A DNA stretch of 64,000 nt from positions 29,498,501 through 29,562,500 of the forward strand of contig NC_088342.1 of NCBI RefSeq assembly GCF_036884655.1, given 5' to 3'. Every line of letters starts with the position of its first letter. Position 1 is the first letter of the stretch. The notes beneath the pieces were generated by a model that saw only the letters and a list, made by a program, of their open reading frames with translations, searched no databases and was not told where the DNA came from. The position numbers and the translations under genes are program-made. This document shows, piece after piece, positions 36,312 to 46,059 of this stretch. Origin of the DNA: Musa acuminata AAA Group (Eukaryota; Streptophyta; Magnoliopsida; Zingiberales; Musaceae).

Positions 36312-37895
36312 CTACAAGAAAGGATGATGTTTAGGTACCCATTTGCTTTTGGGTGCCTCATAAATGGATCTACATTTTCTATCATGCTGCATAGAGTTTA
36401 TCATGGTTCCTTTAGGAACCCAAATTAATTTGTTTGGACTTATTTTCTTGAATGGACAACAATGTGTCTTGTGTCCAGATCTGCAACAAAAGTTGCACTT
36501 GGTTTGGTGTTGAACATGTAAGATGGGGCCTTTTACAAAGGTAGTTGGATTTCGGTGAGGACTCCTCACAAATCCAATCCCACTTCTTTTGGGAGCATGA
36601 CCCTTGTTTGTAAGAATCATGTTTAATGACTTGCTACCAACCTCGAATTTCTTCAAGGTGTCCTTAAGCAGCAAGTTTTCTTTTTGTATAGTTTCTAAAT
36701 CATGACATTTGATACATGAATTTAAACTATCATGATGTTCGATTTTTAACTTATCAAACTCACAAGTAAGGTTATCATGTACCTTTTTTAGCAACTTGTA
36801 TTTTCTATTTATAACTTTGCATTCATCAAATAAATCATGGAAGGTATTTGATAATTCATCGAAAGATAAATCAGCATCTAATAAATCCGTTACCTCCTCT
36901 TCGATGGCCATAAAGGCGTAATGAGCAACTTGCTCGGTGTTGGACTCCTCTTCCTCAGATGCGCTCGAATCATCCCATGTTGCTTGGAGCGCCTTCTTCT
37001 TTGTTGTTCTTTTCTTGACTTGGGGACAATCACTCTTGTAGTGTCCCGGCTTTTTACATTCGTAGCAGATCACTTGGTCCTTCTTGGGTTCAAGTTTATT
37101 TTTCACATCGTTTTTAAACTTGTTTCTTTTGAAGAATTTCTTAAATTTTCTTGTCAAAAGTGCCAGGTCATCATCACAGTCCTCATCACTTGAGTTTTCT
37201 CTCAAGTGGCATTCAGAAGTTTTAAGTGCCATATCCTTCCTGTTCTTTGGAAGGATGTCTTCTTGCTCTTCATGAGCTTTGCAAGTCATTTCGTAGGTCA
37301 TTAATGACCCGATTAGTTCTTCAAGAGGGAAGTTGCGCAGATCCTTTGCCTCTTGAATGGCAGTGACTTTAGGATCCCAACTCTTAGGAAGGGATCTTAG
37401 TATCTTATTAACAAGCTCAAAATCCGAAAAGCTCTTTCCGAGTCCTTTTAGACCGTTGACGACATCCGTGAAACGGGTAAACATGTCGCCAATGGTTTCG
37501 CTCGGTTTCATTCGGAAAAGTTCAAAAGAATGCAGCAACAGATTGATTTTTGACTCTTTCACTCTACTTGTGCCCTCGTGGGTCACTTCAAGTGTGTGCC
37601 AAATATCAAAAGCAGTTTCGCAAGTTGAAACACGATTAAACTCGTTTTTATCAAGTGCGCAAAATAAGGCATTCATAGCCTTTGCATTAAGAGCGAAAGC
37701 CTTCTTCTCCAAATCGTTCCAATCGATCATTGGAAGAGAAGATTTTGAAAATCCATTTTCAACAAGGTTCCATAGTTCAAAATCCATAGAAATAAGAAAG
37801 ATCCTCATTCGGGTCTTCCAGTAAGTGTAGTCCGTTCCACTGAACATGGGTGGACGTGTAATCGAATGCCCCTCTTGGTTTCCGGCGTATGCCAT
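36312..37895 (-). CDS. Element C gag, 527 aa, ending at a UAG in frame with pol
   Basis: Starts MAYAGNQEGHSITRPPMF. The N-terminal half is the UBN2-type capsid region of Copia Gag (YWKTRMRIFLIS, then LRSLPKSWDPKV). A first zinc knuckle CYECKKPGHYKSDC sits at about residue 286, followed by an acidic and probably coiled-coil region, then a second CCHC motif CNFCCRSGHKTHCC near residue 480. It ends KHHPFL-UAG. The 21 codons between the UAG and the first pol Met are open and contain the protease motif. Forms virus-like particles and packages RNA (family knowledge). Confidence 0.92.
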   Translation of the reverse strand: MAYAGNQEGHSITRPPMFSGTDYTYWKTRMRIFLISMDFELWNLVENGFSKSSLPMIDWNDLEKKAFALNAKAMNALFCALDKNEFNRVSTCETAFDIWHTLEVTHEGTSRVKESKINLLLHSFELFRMKPSETIGDMFTRFTDVVNGLKGLGKSFSDFELVNKILRSLPKSWDPKVTAIQEAKDLRNFPLEELIGSLMTYEMTCKAHEEQEDILPKNRKDMALKTSECHLRENSSDEDCDDDLALLTRKFKKFFKRNKFKNDVKNKLEPKKDQVICYECKKPGHYKSDCPQVKKRTTKKKALQATWDDSSASEEEESNTEQVAHYAFMAIEEEVTDLLDADLSFDELSNTFHDLFDECKVINRKYKLLKKVHDNLTCEFDKLKIEHHDSLNSCIKCHDLETIQKENLLLKDTLKKFEVGSKSLNMILTNKGHAPKRSGIGFVRSPHRNPTTFVKGPILHVQHQTKCNFCCRSGHKTHCCPFKKISPNKLIWVPKGTMINSMQHDRKCRSIYEAPKSKWVPKHHPFL

Positions 37896-37927
37896 CTCTC
37901 TTGGGTTTTAATCCTCTAGAGAGTTAA

Positions 37928-37943
37928 CCTTGCTCTGATACCA
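37928..37943 (-). promoter_or_regulatory. Element C primer-binding site (tRNA-iMet)
   Basis: On the minus strand TGGTATCAGAGCAAGG, two bases after the 5' LTR end. Confidence 0.85.
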
Positions 37944-37945
37944 AT

Positions 37946-40086
37946 TGTTAGGATCGAGAGCACTAAGAGGGGGGGGTGAATTAGTGCAGCGGAAATCTTA
38001 CAGCGATTAAAAACAAACAGCTGCGTTCGTTCAAAAACTGTTATGATGCAGAAGCAAATTCTCAGTTTGTATCTAAGTGCAGTTTGCGTCTAAGCGCAGA
38101 TTGCGTTTAAGCGTAGTTTTGCGTCTAAGCGCAGATTTACGTCTAAACGTAGTTTTACGTCTAGACGCAGATTTACGTCTAAACTTTGAAACTTGTTTGT
38201 ATACTCGCAGAAGGCAGTATGTAGTTGGAATCAAGACGTAAACGTGAACTGAGATCTGATGATTGAGCAAGGAAAGCCGATTTACGTCTGAATGCAGTTT
38301 TACGTCTAAATGCTGAAACTCGTTCGTAAAATCGTAGAGGAAAGTTTCCAGTTATCAATAAGATCAAAATGTAAGTATAAACTGTAAAGAAGCTCGTTTG
38401 TAAAAGTACGGAAGACAGTTCTGCAGAATCAAACGTAAACGTAAACAGTAACGTATGAAAATACGAATTTACGTCTGAATGCAGATTCGGAAGAACAGCA
38501 CTTAGAACTTGTTCGTGAAAGCGCAGAGAGCAGTAGTAATGAGGGAGGTTTGCAGTAATGATAAAGTGCTCGAAAATAAACGCAAACCAGAGATTTAGAG
38601 TGGTTCGGTCAGCCTTGACCTACTCCACTTTTGGCTTCCTCCACCGACGAGGTTGCCGACGTCCACTAGGTGCCTTCCTTCAATGGGCGAAGGCTAACTG
38701 CCCTTTTACAGTTTCTCTCCTTTTGACAGGCTCAGGAGACAACCTTTACAGATCCTTTCTCTCCTCTCTTTACAACTCAAAACTTGAAGAACAGAAGGAG
38801 GAGAACTTTAGGACTTTACACAAATTTGAGCTCTTAGAATCACTGAAAAGATCAAGAATTCGGTGTGGATCTGTATCTTTTCAGTGCTGAATGGGTGGGG
38901 TATTTATAGGCCCCAACCCAATTCAAACTTCGAGCTCAAAACGATCAAATCGATCAAATCCCAGAATTCTGGGATCAGGCGGTTGCACCTCTTGACTGGA
39001 GAGGTGGCACCGCCTGGCAGAGCTCGAAGACTGAGCTCAGGCGATTGCCTTTCTCTGCCAGAGCTCGAAGACTGAGCTCGATGGTCGCATCACCTGGCAG
39101 AGCTCGAAGACTGAGCTTGGTGGTTGCATCACCTGGCAGAGCTCGAAACTGAGCTTGGTGGTTGCATCACCTGGCAGAGCTCCAAACTGAGCTCAGGCTG
39201 ATGCACCTCTCTGCCAGAGCTCGAAGACTGAGCTTGGTGATTGCATCACCTGGCAGTGCTCGAGACTGAGCTCAGGCTGATGCACCTCTCTGCCAGAGCT
39301 CGAAGACTGAGCTCGGTGGTTGCATCGCCTGGCAGAGCTCGAAACTTGAGCTCTGGCGGTGCTACCTCTTGGCAGAGGAGGTTGCACCGCCCAGTCTAGC
39401 TCGAAGACTGAGCTCTGGGCGGTTGCACCTCTCGGCTGGAGCGGTTGCACCTCCCAGCCTCACAGCCCAGGCGGTTGCACCTCCTGGCTGGGGCGGTTGC
39501 ACCTCCCAACCCCACAGCCCAGGCGGTTGCACCTCCTGGCTGGGGCGGTTGCACCTCCTGGTGCAATCAGGGTCCGAATGGTTCACTCCATTCGGCCCAA
39601 TTCGAATCTTTTCAGGGGCCCAATTGCCCCAAGATTAAGCTAATGGGATCACCTCCCATTTTCATGCTTAATCATCATGCTAACTACGATTAACTCTAAG
39701 ACAACTTCTGCAGCTTTGCTCCGATGCGTCAATCGCTTCTTCCGGCGAGTTTCCGGCCAACTTCCGTCGATCAACCGATAACCCTCGGTGATCCTTCTGC
39801 GGACATCCGGCATACTCCTGGACTTTGCGACGATCCACTTGGCGAGTTCCGACGAGCTTCGCTTGGCAAGCTTCTGGACTACTCGGATCTGTTCTCGCTG
39901 AACCTCCGACGACCGTCCGAACTTCCGTCGAACTCTCGAACTCCCAACGTGATCATGATCTTGACTCCGGCGCAATACCTGCTGCTTGTCTTACTCTCAT
40001 CGTAGTTAATCCTGCACACTTATCTCAACACATAGATTAGATAACAAATGACAATTGACTTCATCATCAAAATCCGAGATTCAACA
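37946..40086 (-). repeat. Element C 5' LTR
   Basis: 2141 bp. All encoded frames are the same as in 30350-32490 at an offset of 7596. The promoter TATA box (minus strand) is at 38901-38908. Confidence 0.92.
38901..38908 (-). promoter_or_regulatory. TATA box of element C 5' LTR
   Basis: TATAAATA on the minus strand within GGCCTATAAATACCCC, at the same LTR position as in A, E and F. Confidence 0.6.
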
Positions 40087-40091
40087 GTTAT

Positions 40092-40848
40092 TTGCTATGA
40101 GTGCAAAAAGCCGGGACATTACAAGAGTGATTGTCCCCAAGCCAAAAAGAGAACAACAAAAAAGAAGGCACTCAAAGCAACATGGGATGATTCGAGCGCG
40201 TCTGAAGAAGAGGAGTCTAACACCGAGCAAGTTGCTCATTACGCCTTAATGGCCATCGGAGAGGAGGTAACGAATTTATTAGATGCTGATTTATCTTTCG
40301 ATGAATTATTAAATGCCTTTCATGACTTATTTGATGAATGCAAGATTATCAATGGAAAATACAAATTGCTGAAAAAGGAGCATGATAGTCTTACTTGTGA
40401 TTTTGATAAGTTAAAAATTGAATATCATGATAGTTTAAATTTATGTATCAAATGTCATGATCTAGAAACTCTCCAAAAAGAAAACCTGCTACTTAAGGAC
40501 ACCTTGAAGAAATTCGAGGTTGATAGCAAGTCATTGAACATGATCCTTGCAAACAAGGGTCACGTTCCAAAAAGAAGTGGAATTGGATTTGTGAGAAGTC
40601 CTCACCTAAATCCAACCACCTTTATAAAAGGCCCCATCTTACATGTTCAACACTAAGCAAAATGTAACTTTTGTTGCAAAATTGGACACAAGACGCATTA
40701 TTGTCCATTCAAGAAAATTAGTCCAAACAAATTGATTTGGGTTCCTAAAGGAACCATGATAAACTCTATGCAACCTGATAAACAATGTAGATCTATCTTT
40801 GAGGCACCCAAAAGCAAATGGGTACTTAAAAATCATCCTTTCTTGTAG
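40092..40848 (+). pseudogene. Element A gag, C-terminal part
   Basis: Resumes gag of A directly after the gttat duplication: zinc knuckle CYECKKPGHYKSDC at 40099-40140, then the acidic/coiled-coil region (LLDADLSFDELLNAFHDL). A TAA near 40655 replaces the Gln after VQH of element C. The frame continues open with the second CCHC motif (CNFCCKIGHKTHYC) and ends at the same UAG (40846-40848) as in element C. Confidence 0.85.
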
Positions 40849-41008
40849 AAACCCACACCATCGCAAGCTAGGAGCAAGAGATGGTACCTTGATAGTGGAT
40901 GCTCAAGGCATATGACCGGAGATCCATCTCAATTCTCTAAGCTCACTAGCAAAGACGAAGGCTATATCACATTCGGAAACAACAACAAGGGTAAAATTAC
41001 AAATGCGA
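40849..41008 (+). pseudogene. Element A protease stub
   Basis: The frame after the UAG shows [20 protein letters not shown] and YITFGNNNKGKI, matching the start of the element C protease region. Similarity ends around 41008 and unrelated sequence follows; all of integrase and RT are missing. Confidence 0.8.
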
Positions 41009-41731
41009 TCTAGATACAATCCTGTTTAACTTTTCAAGAATTAGAAACGTATGATTCCCAAATTCACATATCCCTGGATTTTCGAACCCATCAATTTCAT
41101 CCTTTCATAACCTTCTAATTTAACTCATATCATAAAATAACTAACTCTGTCATGAACTTGCAAGACTTATCAACTTGAAGAAACTATCACAAACATGTGT
41201 ACGACATTGAGAATGTGCACATTAAAAATCTACCTTGATCGTGCCAAAGTCCCTGTCTTAAAATGAAAATTCTTACGTAATTAAGTAAGTAAAGTTGATT
41301 ACTGGGAATGAAAACTCTCCTCAAGATAGAAAAATTCTCAGATCAGAACAAGTGTTTACCAGGCAGTGGCACCGCCCCAGTTGGAGGTAGCACCTCCAGC
41401 TGTCACGTGTTGCAAGCGGTTGCACCGCTCCAGCCAGAGGTGCAACCGCCCGCAACTCTGCCCCTTTATAACTCAAGCTAGGGCCGGCGGTGAAACCGAC
41501 CCCAACTCATTTCCTTCCCTCCTCTACTCTCCTAAGCCTCCTCCATCCCCATTTCCCCCATCTTAGCATCCCAAATACCCTTCATTTCGAAGCAAAGCAT
41601 CAACATTCCTTCCCTCTCTTGAAGATCCCTCTCTTGAAGATCTCATTAAGGTACTCTCTAAGAAGCCCTTAAACTCTGTTTCTTGATTCATTTACTTTTG
41701 CTCATCACTATTATTCTAAAGAGTAGTAGTT

Positions 41732-42034
41732 ATGGGATCTAGAAGATCCTCAAGGGACAAAGGAAAGAGGAGATTAGTAGAAGACTTTGATTCCACCCTT
41801 TTCGATTCAAAATACCATGCTGAAAAATTTTCCTCTTTTGAACGTAGGAATGTCAACAAGGGAAAATACGTAGATTTAAGTGAGCTAAGAGACTTAGAGA
41901 CAATCCAGTGGTTTGCAAACTTAGATCTACTCTCTATCTTACAAATTAATGAACCCATCTATCCAAGACTAGTAAGATTGTTTTACAACAACATACTAGT
42001 AGATGAAGAAAAAGGATGTCCACCTATCTCTTAG
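41732..42034 (+). pseudogene. Plant-transposon-protein ORF, N-terminal part
   Basis: 100 codons starting MGSRRSSRDKGKRRLVEDFD (basic, possible nuclear signal), then ILQINEPIYPRLVRLFYNN, which resembles the N-terminal part of the 'putative plant transposon protein' domain (Pfam PF20167-type, from memory). It ends DEEKGCPPIS in a TAG. The expected continuation is in the overlapping frame beginning at 42016, so a one-base frameshift near the gaagaaaaaggatg run (about 42005-42020) probably separates the halves. Role unknown; such proteins are common inside plant retroelements. Confidence 0.55.
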
Positions 42035-42840
42035 GACAACATATTTCAATTACGGATAGATTCATTTGCGACATGATAGGCATTCCCATGAAAAGTAGAG
42101 GACTTTACTTTAGAGGATCATGGGATGATGAAAATGTTGGAACAACATACGTTGAAGCCCTACAAACAATTTTTGCCAATCCGAACTTAGAATTTGTTCC
42201 TAAAAGTTGTGAACATTTACTGCCTCTAAACACTAAGGTACTTCATCACATCCTAACTAGCATCATTCTTCCTAAACAATATCATCATGATGAAGTAAGC
42301 CAATTAGATTTAGGAACTATGTATATGATCATGAAAGGAAATGACATATGTCTTGGTTATCTTATCCAACAAAACATGTTGGAACTATCTAAGAAAGACA
42401 TGATGCTCCCATATGGTGGTATAATAACTAGAATAATGAAAGCCTATGATATTCTAATACCACCGGAAGAAGAAGTAATAAAAGTAGATAGATTCAGCAT
42501 AATTAATAAAAATCTACTTCACCGATTAAGATGTTTTTATAGAAACGGCAACTGGGTTAGAATGCCAAGAAGAACTGATCCCCCTCAACCTGAACCAGAA
42601 CCGGAAACACCAGTCTTTAAGGGTACCCAATCTCCTCCGATCTGTCCCTTTGAGGAAACACATCCGTTTGAGCAAACTCACACATCATCTGTCGAAGATA
42701 TTGGGATTCGGATAGATCGATTCGAACAAAGACAAGAACGACTTGAACTTCGACAAGATCAAATCCTAACTGAGTTGCAGCAAATTCATCGACAATTTGA
42801 CTCTTTATTTAGGCACTTTAACCTTCCACCTCATGAATGA
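42016..42840 (+). CDS. Plant-transposon-protein ORF, main part, 274 codons
   Basis: Starts within the first ORF (MSTYLLGQHISITDRFICDM). Family-like features: IGIPMKSRGLYF, LLPLNTKVLHHILTSIILPK, LGTMYMIMKGNDICLGYLI and MLPYGGIITRIMKAYDI. The C-terminus is a Pro/Glu linker (DPPQPEPEPETP) and a predicted coiled coil (about the last 50 residues, with QRQERLELRQDQILTELQQ heptads). It has no catalytic motif of any transposase or RT. It is open over its whole length although its host element is decayed elsewhere. Domain identification is from memory; the ancestral protein was probably about 370 residues with the upstream ORF. Confidence 0.6.
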   Translation: MSTYLLGQHISITDRFICDMIGIPMKSRGLYFRGSWDDENVGTTYVEALQTIFANPNLEFVPKSCEHLLPLNTKVLHHILTSIILPKQYHHDEVSQLDLGTMYMIMKGNDICLGYLIQQNMLELSKKDMMLPYGGIITRIMKAYDILIPPEEEVIKVDRFSIINKNLLHRLRCFYRNGNWVRMPRRTDPPQPEPEPETPVFKGTQSPPICPFEETHPFEQTHTSSVEDIGIRIDRFEQRQERLELRQDQILTELQQIHRQFDSLFRHFNLPPHE

Positions 42841-43138
42841 GCTTGTATGAACACAATCATCCGTTGTTGTTATAAACTCCTCATGGACTTTGTCTTTGAT
42901 ATGGCATGTTGTAAACTCCTTATGTTACTCATCATGAAGGACTTTGTCTTTGATATGGTTACCTGATATGTTGTAAACTCCATATGTTACTCTTTACCTT
43001 GATCTGTAAGCATATGCAAAGTTACAAACATCTCTTGTTGTTTATCTCGGATTTTACATTGAAACTAAATGTTTTGAAAACCTTATGCCTTGATAAATAT
43101 AAAGTGACATACCAATGTAGTTTATAAGTCAGCAATAT

Positions 43139-43249
43139 GACATTGATATGAAACATCAACTAGCTGATACCTTTACAAAACCTCTAAGTGAAGAACAATT
43201 TGATTTCATAAGAAGAGAATTAGGAATGTTGATGTGTCCGAATACTTAA
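43139..43249 (+). pseudogene. Element A RNase H C-terminal remnant
   Basis: Encodes DIDMKHQLADTFTKPLSEEQ and then [14 protein letters not shown] with a stop, matching the last codons of element C pol ([12 protein letters not shown] through CPNT). It marks the right junction of the replaced pol segment. Confidence 0.85.
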
Positions 43250-44170
43250 ACTAGTTAAAATTATTTTTCGGACGTTATTGATTACTATTACATGCCTTGG
43301 TATCACTTGATCAAATTACATGTTGGAAATTATGTGACAAATGTTTTTGAAAATCAGTAGCTTACTCACATCCGAATGCATGTAAGAAGTTCATCTTATT
43401 TTCGGTTTGAATGCTAAAAATAGGATTTTCCTGCACACTCTTATGAAAACTTTTTGAAAAATGAGTTTCCTCCTTCAAGCAACGAACTATAACATAACAA
43501 GGAGAAGAGATATTCAAAGTATTATATGTGTTATGCCTTCCTTTATGTGCTTGATAACCTGCTGGAATCACATCTACCATGCTTTTTGATAATGCTACCA
43601 TGCTTTTTGTTGATGACAAAGGGGGAGAAAAATATGAATTGATATGGTTGCTATTACTGATGCTATGATTAGGCCACACCTGCTATCACTGATAATGATA
43701 TGGTTGCTATTACTGATGTTGATATGGTTGCTATCACTGATGCTATGATTAGGCCATACTTGCATCACCAAGAAATATATGATTGCCATATGCCCTGTAT
43801 CAAGATATCAAACAAAAATTTGCATCGTACGAACTGATATCTTACCATGTGATGCAATGCTACACTTGCTAAAATATTTGAAATGTGTACATCATGTAAT
43901 GATATCAAAATCTTGCTTCACAGCTTTACATGTCGATATCTTACAATATGATGAATTGCTACAATAACCATCATTCAAACTTGTTACATTTGAAAATGTA
44001 TGTCAAGCCTTGACATCATCTTCAAAGAGATACATTATGATAGGAATCATGATGGGAATATGTCTCTTGAATTTATAAATTTTTTAAATTCAAGAAGTAT
44101 GGCATATAGACAGGGGGAATTAAGGTTAACTCCATTATCAATTGATTGTCATCATCAAAAAGGGGGAGAT
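43250..44170 (+). other. Element A 3' non-coding region with polypurine tracts
   Basis: Corresponds to the 3' region of element C. A polypurine tract aaaaagggggagat (44157-44170) abuts the 3' LTR, and a second (gacaaagggggagaaa) is at about 43614-43629. Short internal duplications of gatatggttgctat..actgatgctatgattaggcca occur at 43636-43770. No gene. Confidence 0.7.
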
Positions 44171-46009
44171 TGTTGAATCTTGGATTTTGATGATGAAGTC
44201 AATTGTCATTTGTTATCTAATGTATGTGTTGAGATAAGTGTGCAGGATTAACTACGATGAAAGTAAGACATGCAGTAGGAGTTGCGCCGGAGTCATGACA
44301 ATGATCACGTTGGGAGTTCGAGATCTCGACGGAAGTTCGGACAATCGTCGGAGGTTCTGCGGGAACAAATCCGAGAAGTCCAGAAGCTTGCCAAAGGAGC
44401 TCGTCGGAACTTGCCAAGTGGATCGTCGCAGTCCAGGAGTTTGCCGGAAGTCCGCAGGAGCATCACCGAGGGTTCATCGGATGATCGACGGAAGTTTGCC
44501 GGAAACTCGCCGGAAGAAGCGAGTGACGCACCGAAGCAAGCTGCAGAATATGTCTTAGGAAATAATTGTAGTTAGCACTTTGATTAAGTTAGAAATGGGA
44601 GGTGATCCCATTAGCTTAATCCTGGGGCAATTGGGCCCCTGAAGAACTCAAATTGGGTCGAATGGTTCAACCCATTCGGACTCAGGTTGCTGTGGGAGGT
44701 GCAACCGCCCAGGCAGGGAGGTAGCACCGCCCAGGCTATGTCTCCCAACGAGACTGGGCTGTGCAACCGCCCCAGCCAAGAGGTGCAACCGCCCAGGGCT
44801 CAGTCTCCGAGCGAGACTGGGCGGTGCAACCTCTCCAGTCAGGCGGTGCAACCGCCTGAGCTCAGTCTTCGAGCTCTGGCAGAGAGGTGCAACCGCCCCT
44901 GACAGAGGTAGCACCGCCCAGAGGCTCAGTCTTCGAGCTCTGCCAGGCGGTGCAACCGCCCCAGTCAGGAGGTGCAACCGCCTGATCCCGGAATTCCCGG
45001 ATTTGATCGTTTTGAGCTCCAAATTTGAACTGGGTTGGGGCCTATAAATACCCCACCCATTCAGCACTAAAAATATACAGACCTACACCGAATTCTTGAT
45101 CTTTTCTGTGATTCTAAGAGCTCAAATTTGTGTAAAGTCCAAAAGTTCTCCTCTTTCCGTTCTTCAAGTCTTGAGTTGTAAAGAGAGGAGAGAAAGGTTC
45201 TGTAAGGGTTGTCTCCTAAGCCCGTCAAAAGGAGTGAAACTGTAAAAGGGCAGTTGGCCTTCGCCTATTGAAGGAAGGCCTCTAGTTGACGTCGGTGACC
45301 TCGTTGGTGGAGGACGCCAAAAGTGGAGTAGGTCAAGACTGACCGAACCACTCTAAATCTCTGGTTTGCTTTTATTTTGAGCACTTTATCATTACTGCAA
45401 ACCTCCTACATAGCTACTGCTCTCTGCGCTTTTACGAACAAGTTTCTAAGTTCTGATCTTTCCGAATATGCATTCAGACGTAAATCGATGTTTTCGTACG
45501 ATCTTTACATTGCAGTTTACATTTACGTTTTGATTCTATTTATAACTGCAAACTGTCTTCTGCGCTTTTACGAATGAGTTTCTTTGTAGTTTACGTTTAC
45601 GTTTTGATTTCATTTATAACTGCAAACTGCCTTCTGCGCTTTTACGAACGAGTGTCTAAGTTCAGATCTTTCCGAATCTGAGCTTAGACGTAAACTGCGC
45701 TTAGACGCAAACTGTGTTTAGACGCAAACTGCGCTTAGACGCAATCTGCGCTTAGACGCAAACTGCGCTTAGATGCAAACTGCGCTTAGACGCAATCTGC
45801 ATTTAGACGCAAACTGCGTAAACTGCGCTTATACGCAAACTGTGTTTGGACGTAAACTGCACTTAATCATAAGTAATCTTAGAATCGGCTTTTGCATCAA
45901 AATAGTTTTTATCGAACGAATGCAGCTTTCGTTTTTAATCGCTGAAATATTTCTGCTGCACTAATTCACCCCCCCCCCCCTCCCCCTCTTAGTGCTCTCG
46001 ATCCTAACA
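44171..46009 (+). repeat. Element A 3' LTR
   Basis: 1839 bp, uninterrupted, TGTTGAATCTTGG..CTCGATCCTAACA. It serves as the reference for the three 5' LTR fragments: GC-rich block 44690-45000, TATA box 45043-45050, 17-bp repeat array about 45680-45850, C tract 45968 onward. Confidence 0.92.
45680..45860 (+). repeat. 17-bp tandem array in U5 of element A
   Basis: About eight to ten units of gcgcttagacgcaaact (variants gtgttt, atgcaaact, caatct). The matching array is at 29145-29310 in the 5' LTR, and a related inverted one is in the LTRs of element C. Confidence 0.85.
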
Positions 46010-46059
46010 TAGTTAAGTTTGTAGAATTGATTTTAATCAAGTTAGGATCATTTTTTTAT

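Larger units (their letters stand above)
30350..40086 (-). mobile_element. Element C: complete Sirevirus-type Copia, very recent insertion in gag of element A
   Basis: 9737 bp with two 2141-bp LTRs (30350-32490 and 37946-40086) and a perfect gttat duplication (30345-30349 and 40087-40091). Everything I compared between the two LTRs is the same and every shared open frame sits at a constant offset of 7596, so the LTRs look identical. It has a PBS, an intact gag and an intact pol in one frame separated by a single TAG, and two polypurine tracts. Sirevirus assignment rests on the Gag size with zinc knuckles, the pol motifs, long 3' non-coding region and repeated AAAGGGGGAGA-type tracts. The youngest element in the window and the only likely mobile one. 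Confidence 0.93.
41009..43138 (+). other. Foreign block replacing pol in element A
   Basis: About 2.1 kb with no match to the pol of element C, bounded by protease sequence on the left and the last RNase H codons on the right. It has a GC-rich stretch (41360-41480) similar in style to the GGTGCAACCGCC blocks of these LTRs, a TATA-like tttataac (about 41464), a C/T-rich leader (41500-41700) and the transposon-protein ORFs (41732-42840). It looks like a captured transcription unit or the internal region of another non-autonomous element. Confidence 0.65.
16178..46009 (+). mobile_element. Copia element A (Sirevirus-type, chimeric, non-autonomous), host of the nested cluster
   Basis: The 5' LTR starts TGTTGAATCTCGG at 16178 and the 3' LTR ends CTCGATCCTAACA at 46009. 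A perfect 5-bp duplication, tagtt, lies at 16173-16177 and 46010-46014. Own parts, left to right: 5' LTR (broken twice), initiator-Met PBS, gag (broken once), stub of protease, a foreign 2.1-kb block with a plant-transposon-protein ORF, the last 36 codons of RNase H, 3' non-coding region with polypurine tracts, 3' LTR. Inserted into A are D2, B and C, which account for most of its 29.8 kb. Integrase, RT and most of RNase H are absent, so A could move only with help in trans. Confidence 0.85.

Noticed and set aside
33560..37824. Plus-strand frames opposite gag and pol of element C (for example 37357-37824, 33973-34212)
   Set aside because: Antisense shadows of the intact minus-strand gag-pol.
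30350..40086. Two blocks of 2141 bp that look identical could be an assembly duplication
   Set aside because: They flank a coherent gag-pol, end in TG..CA, have a PBS and polypurine tract inside, and are bounded by a perfect gttat duplication that restores the gag frame of element A. Normal LTRs explain it.
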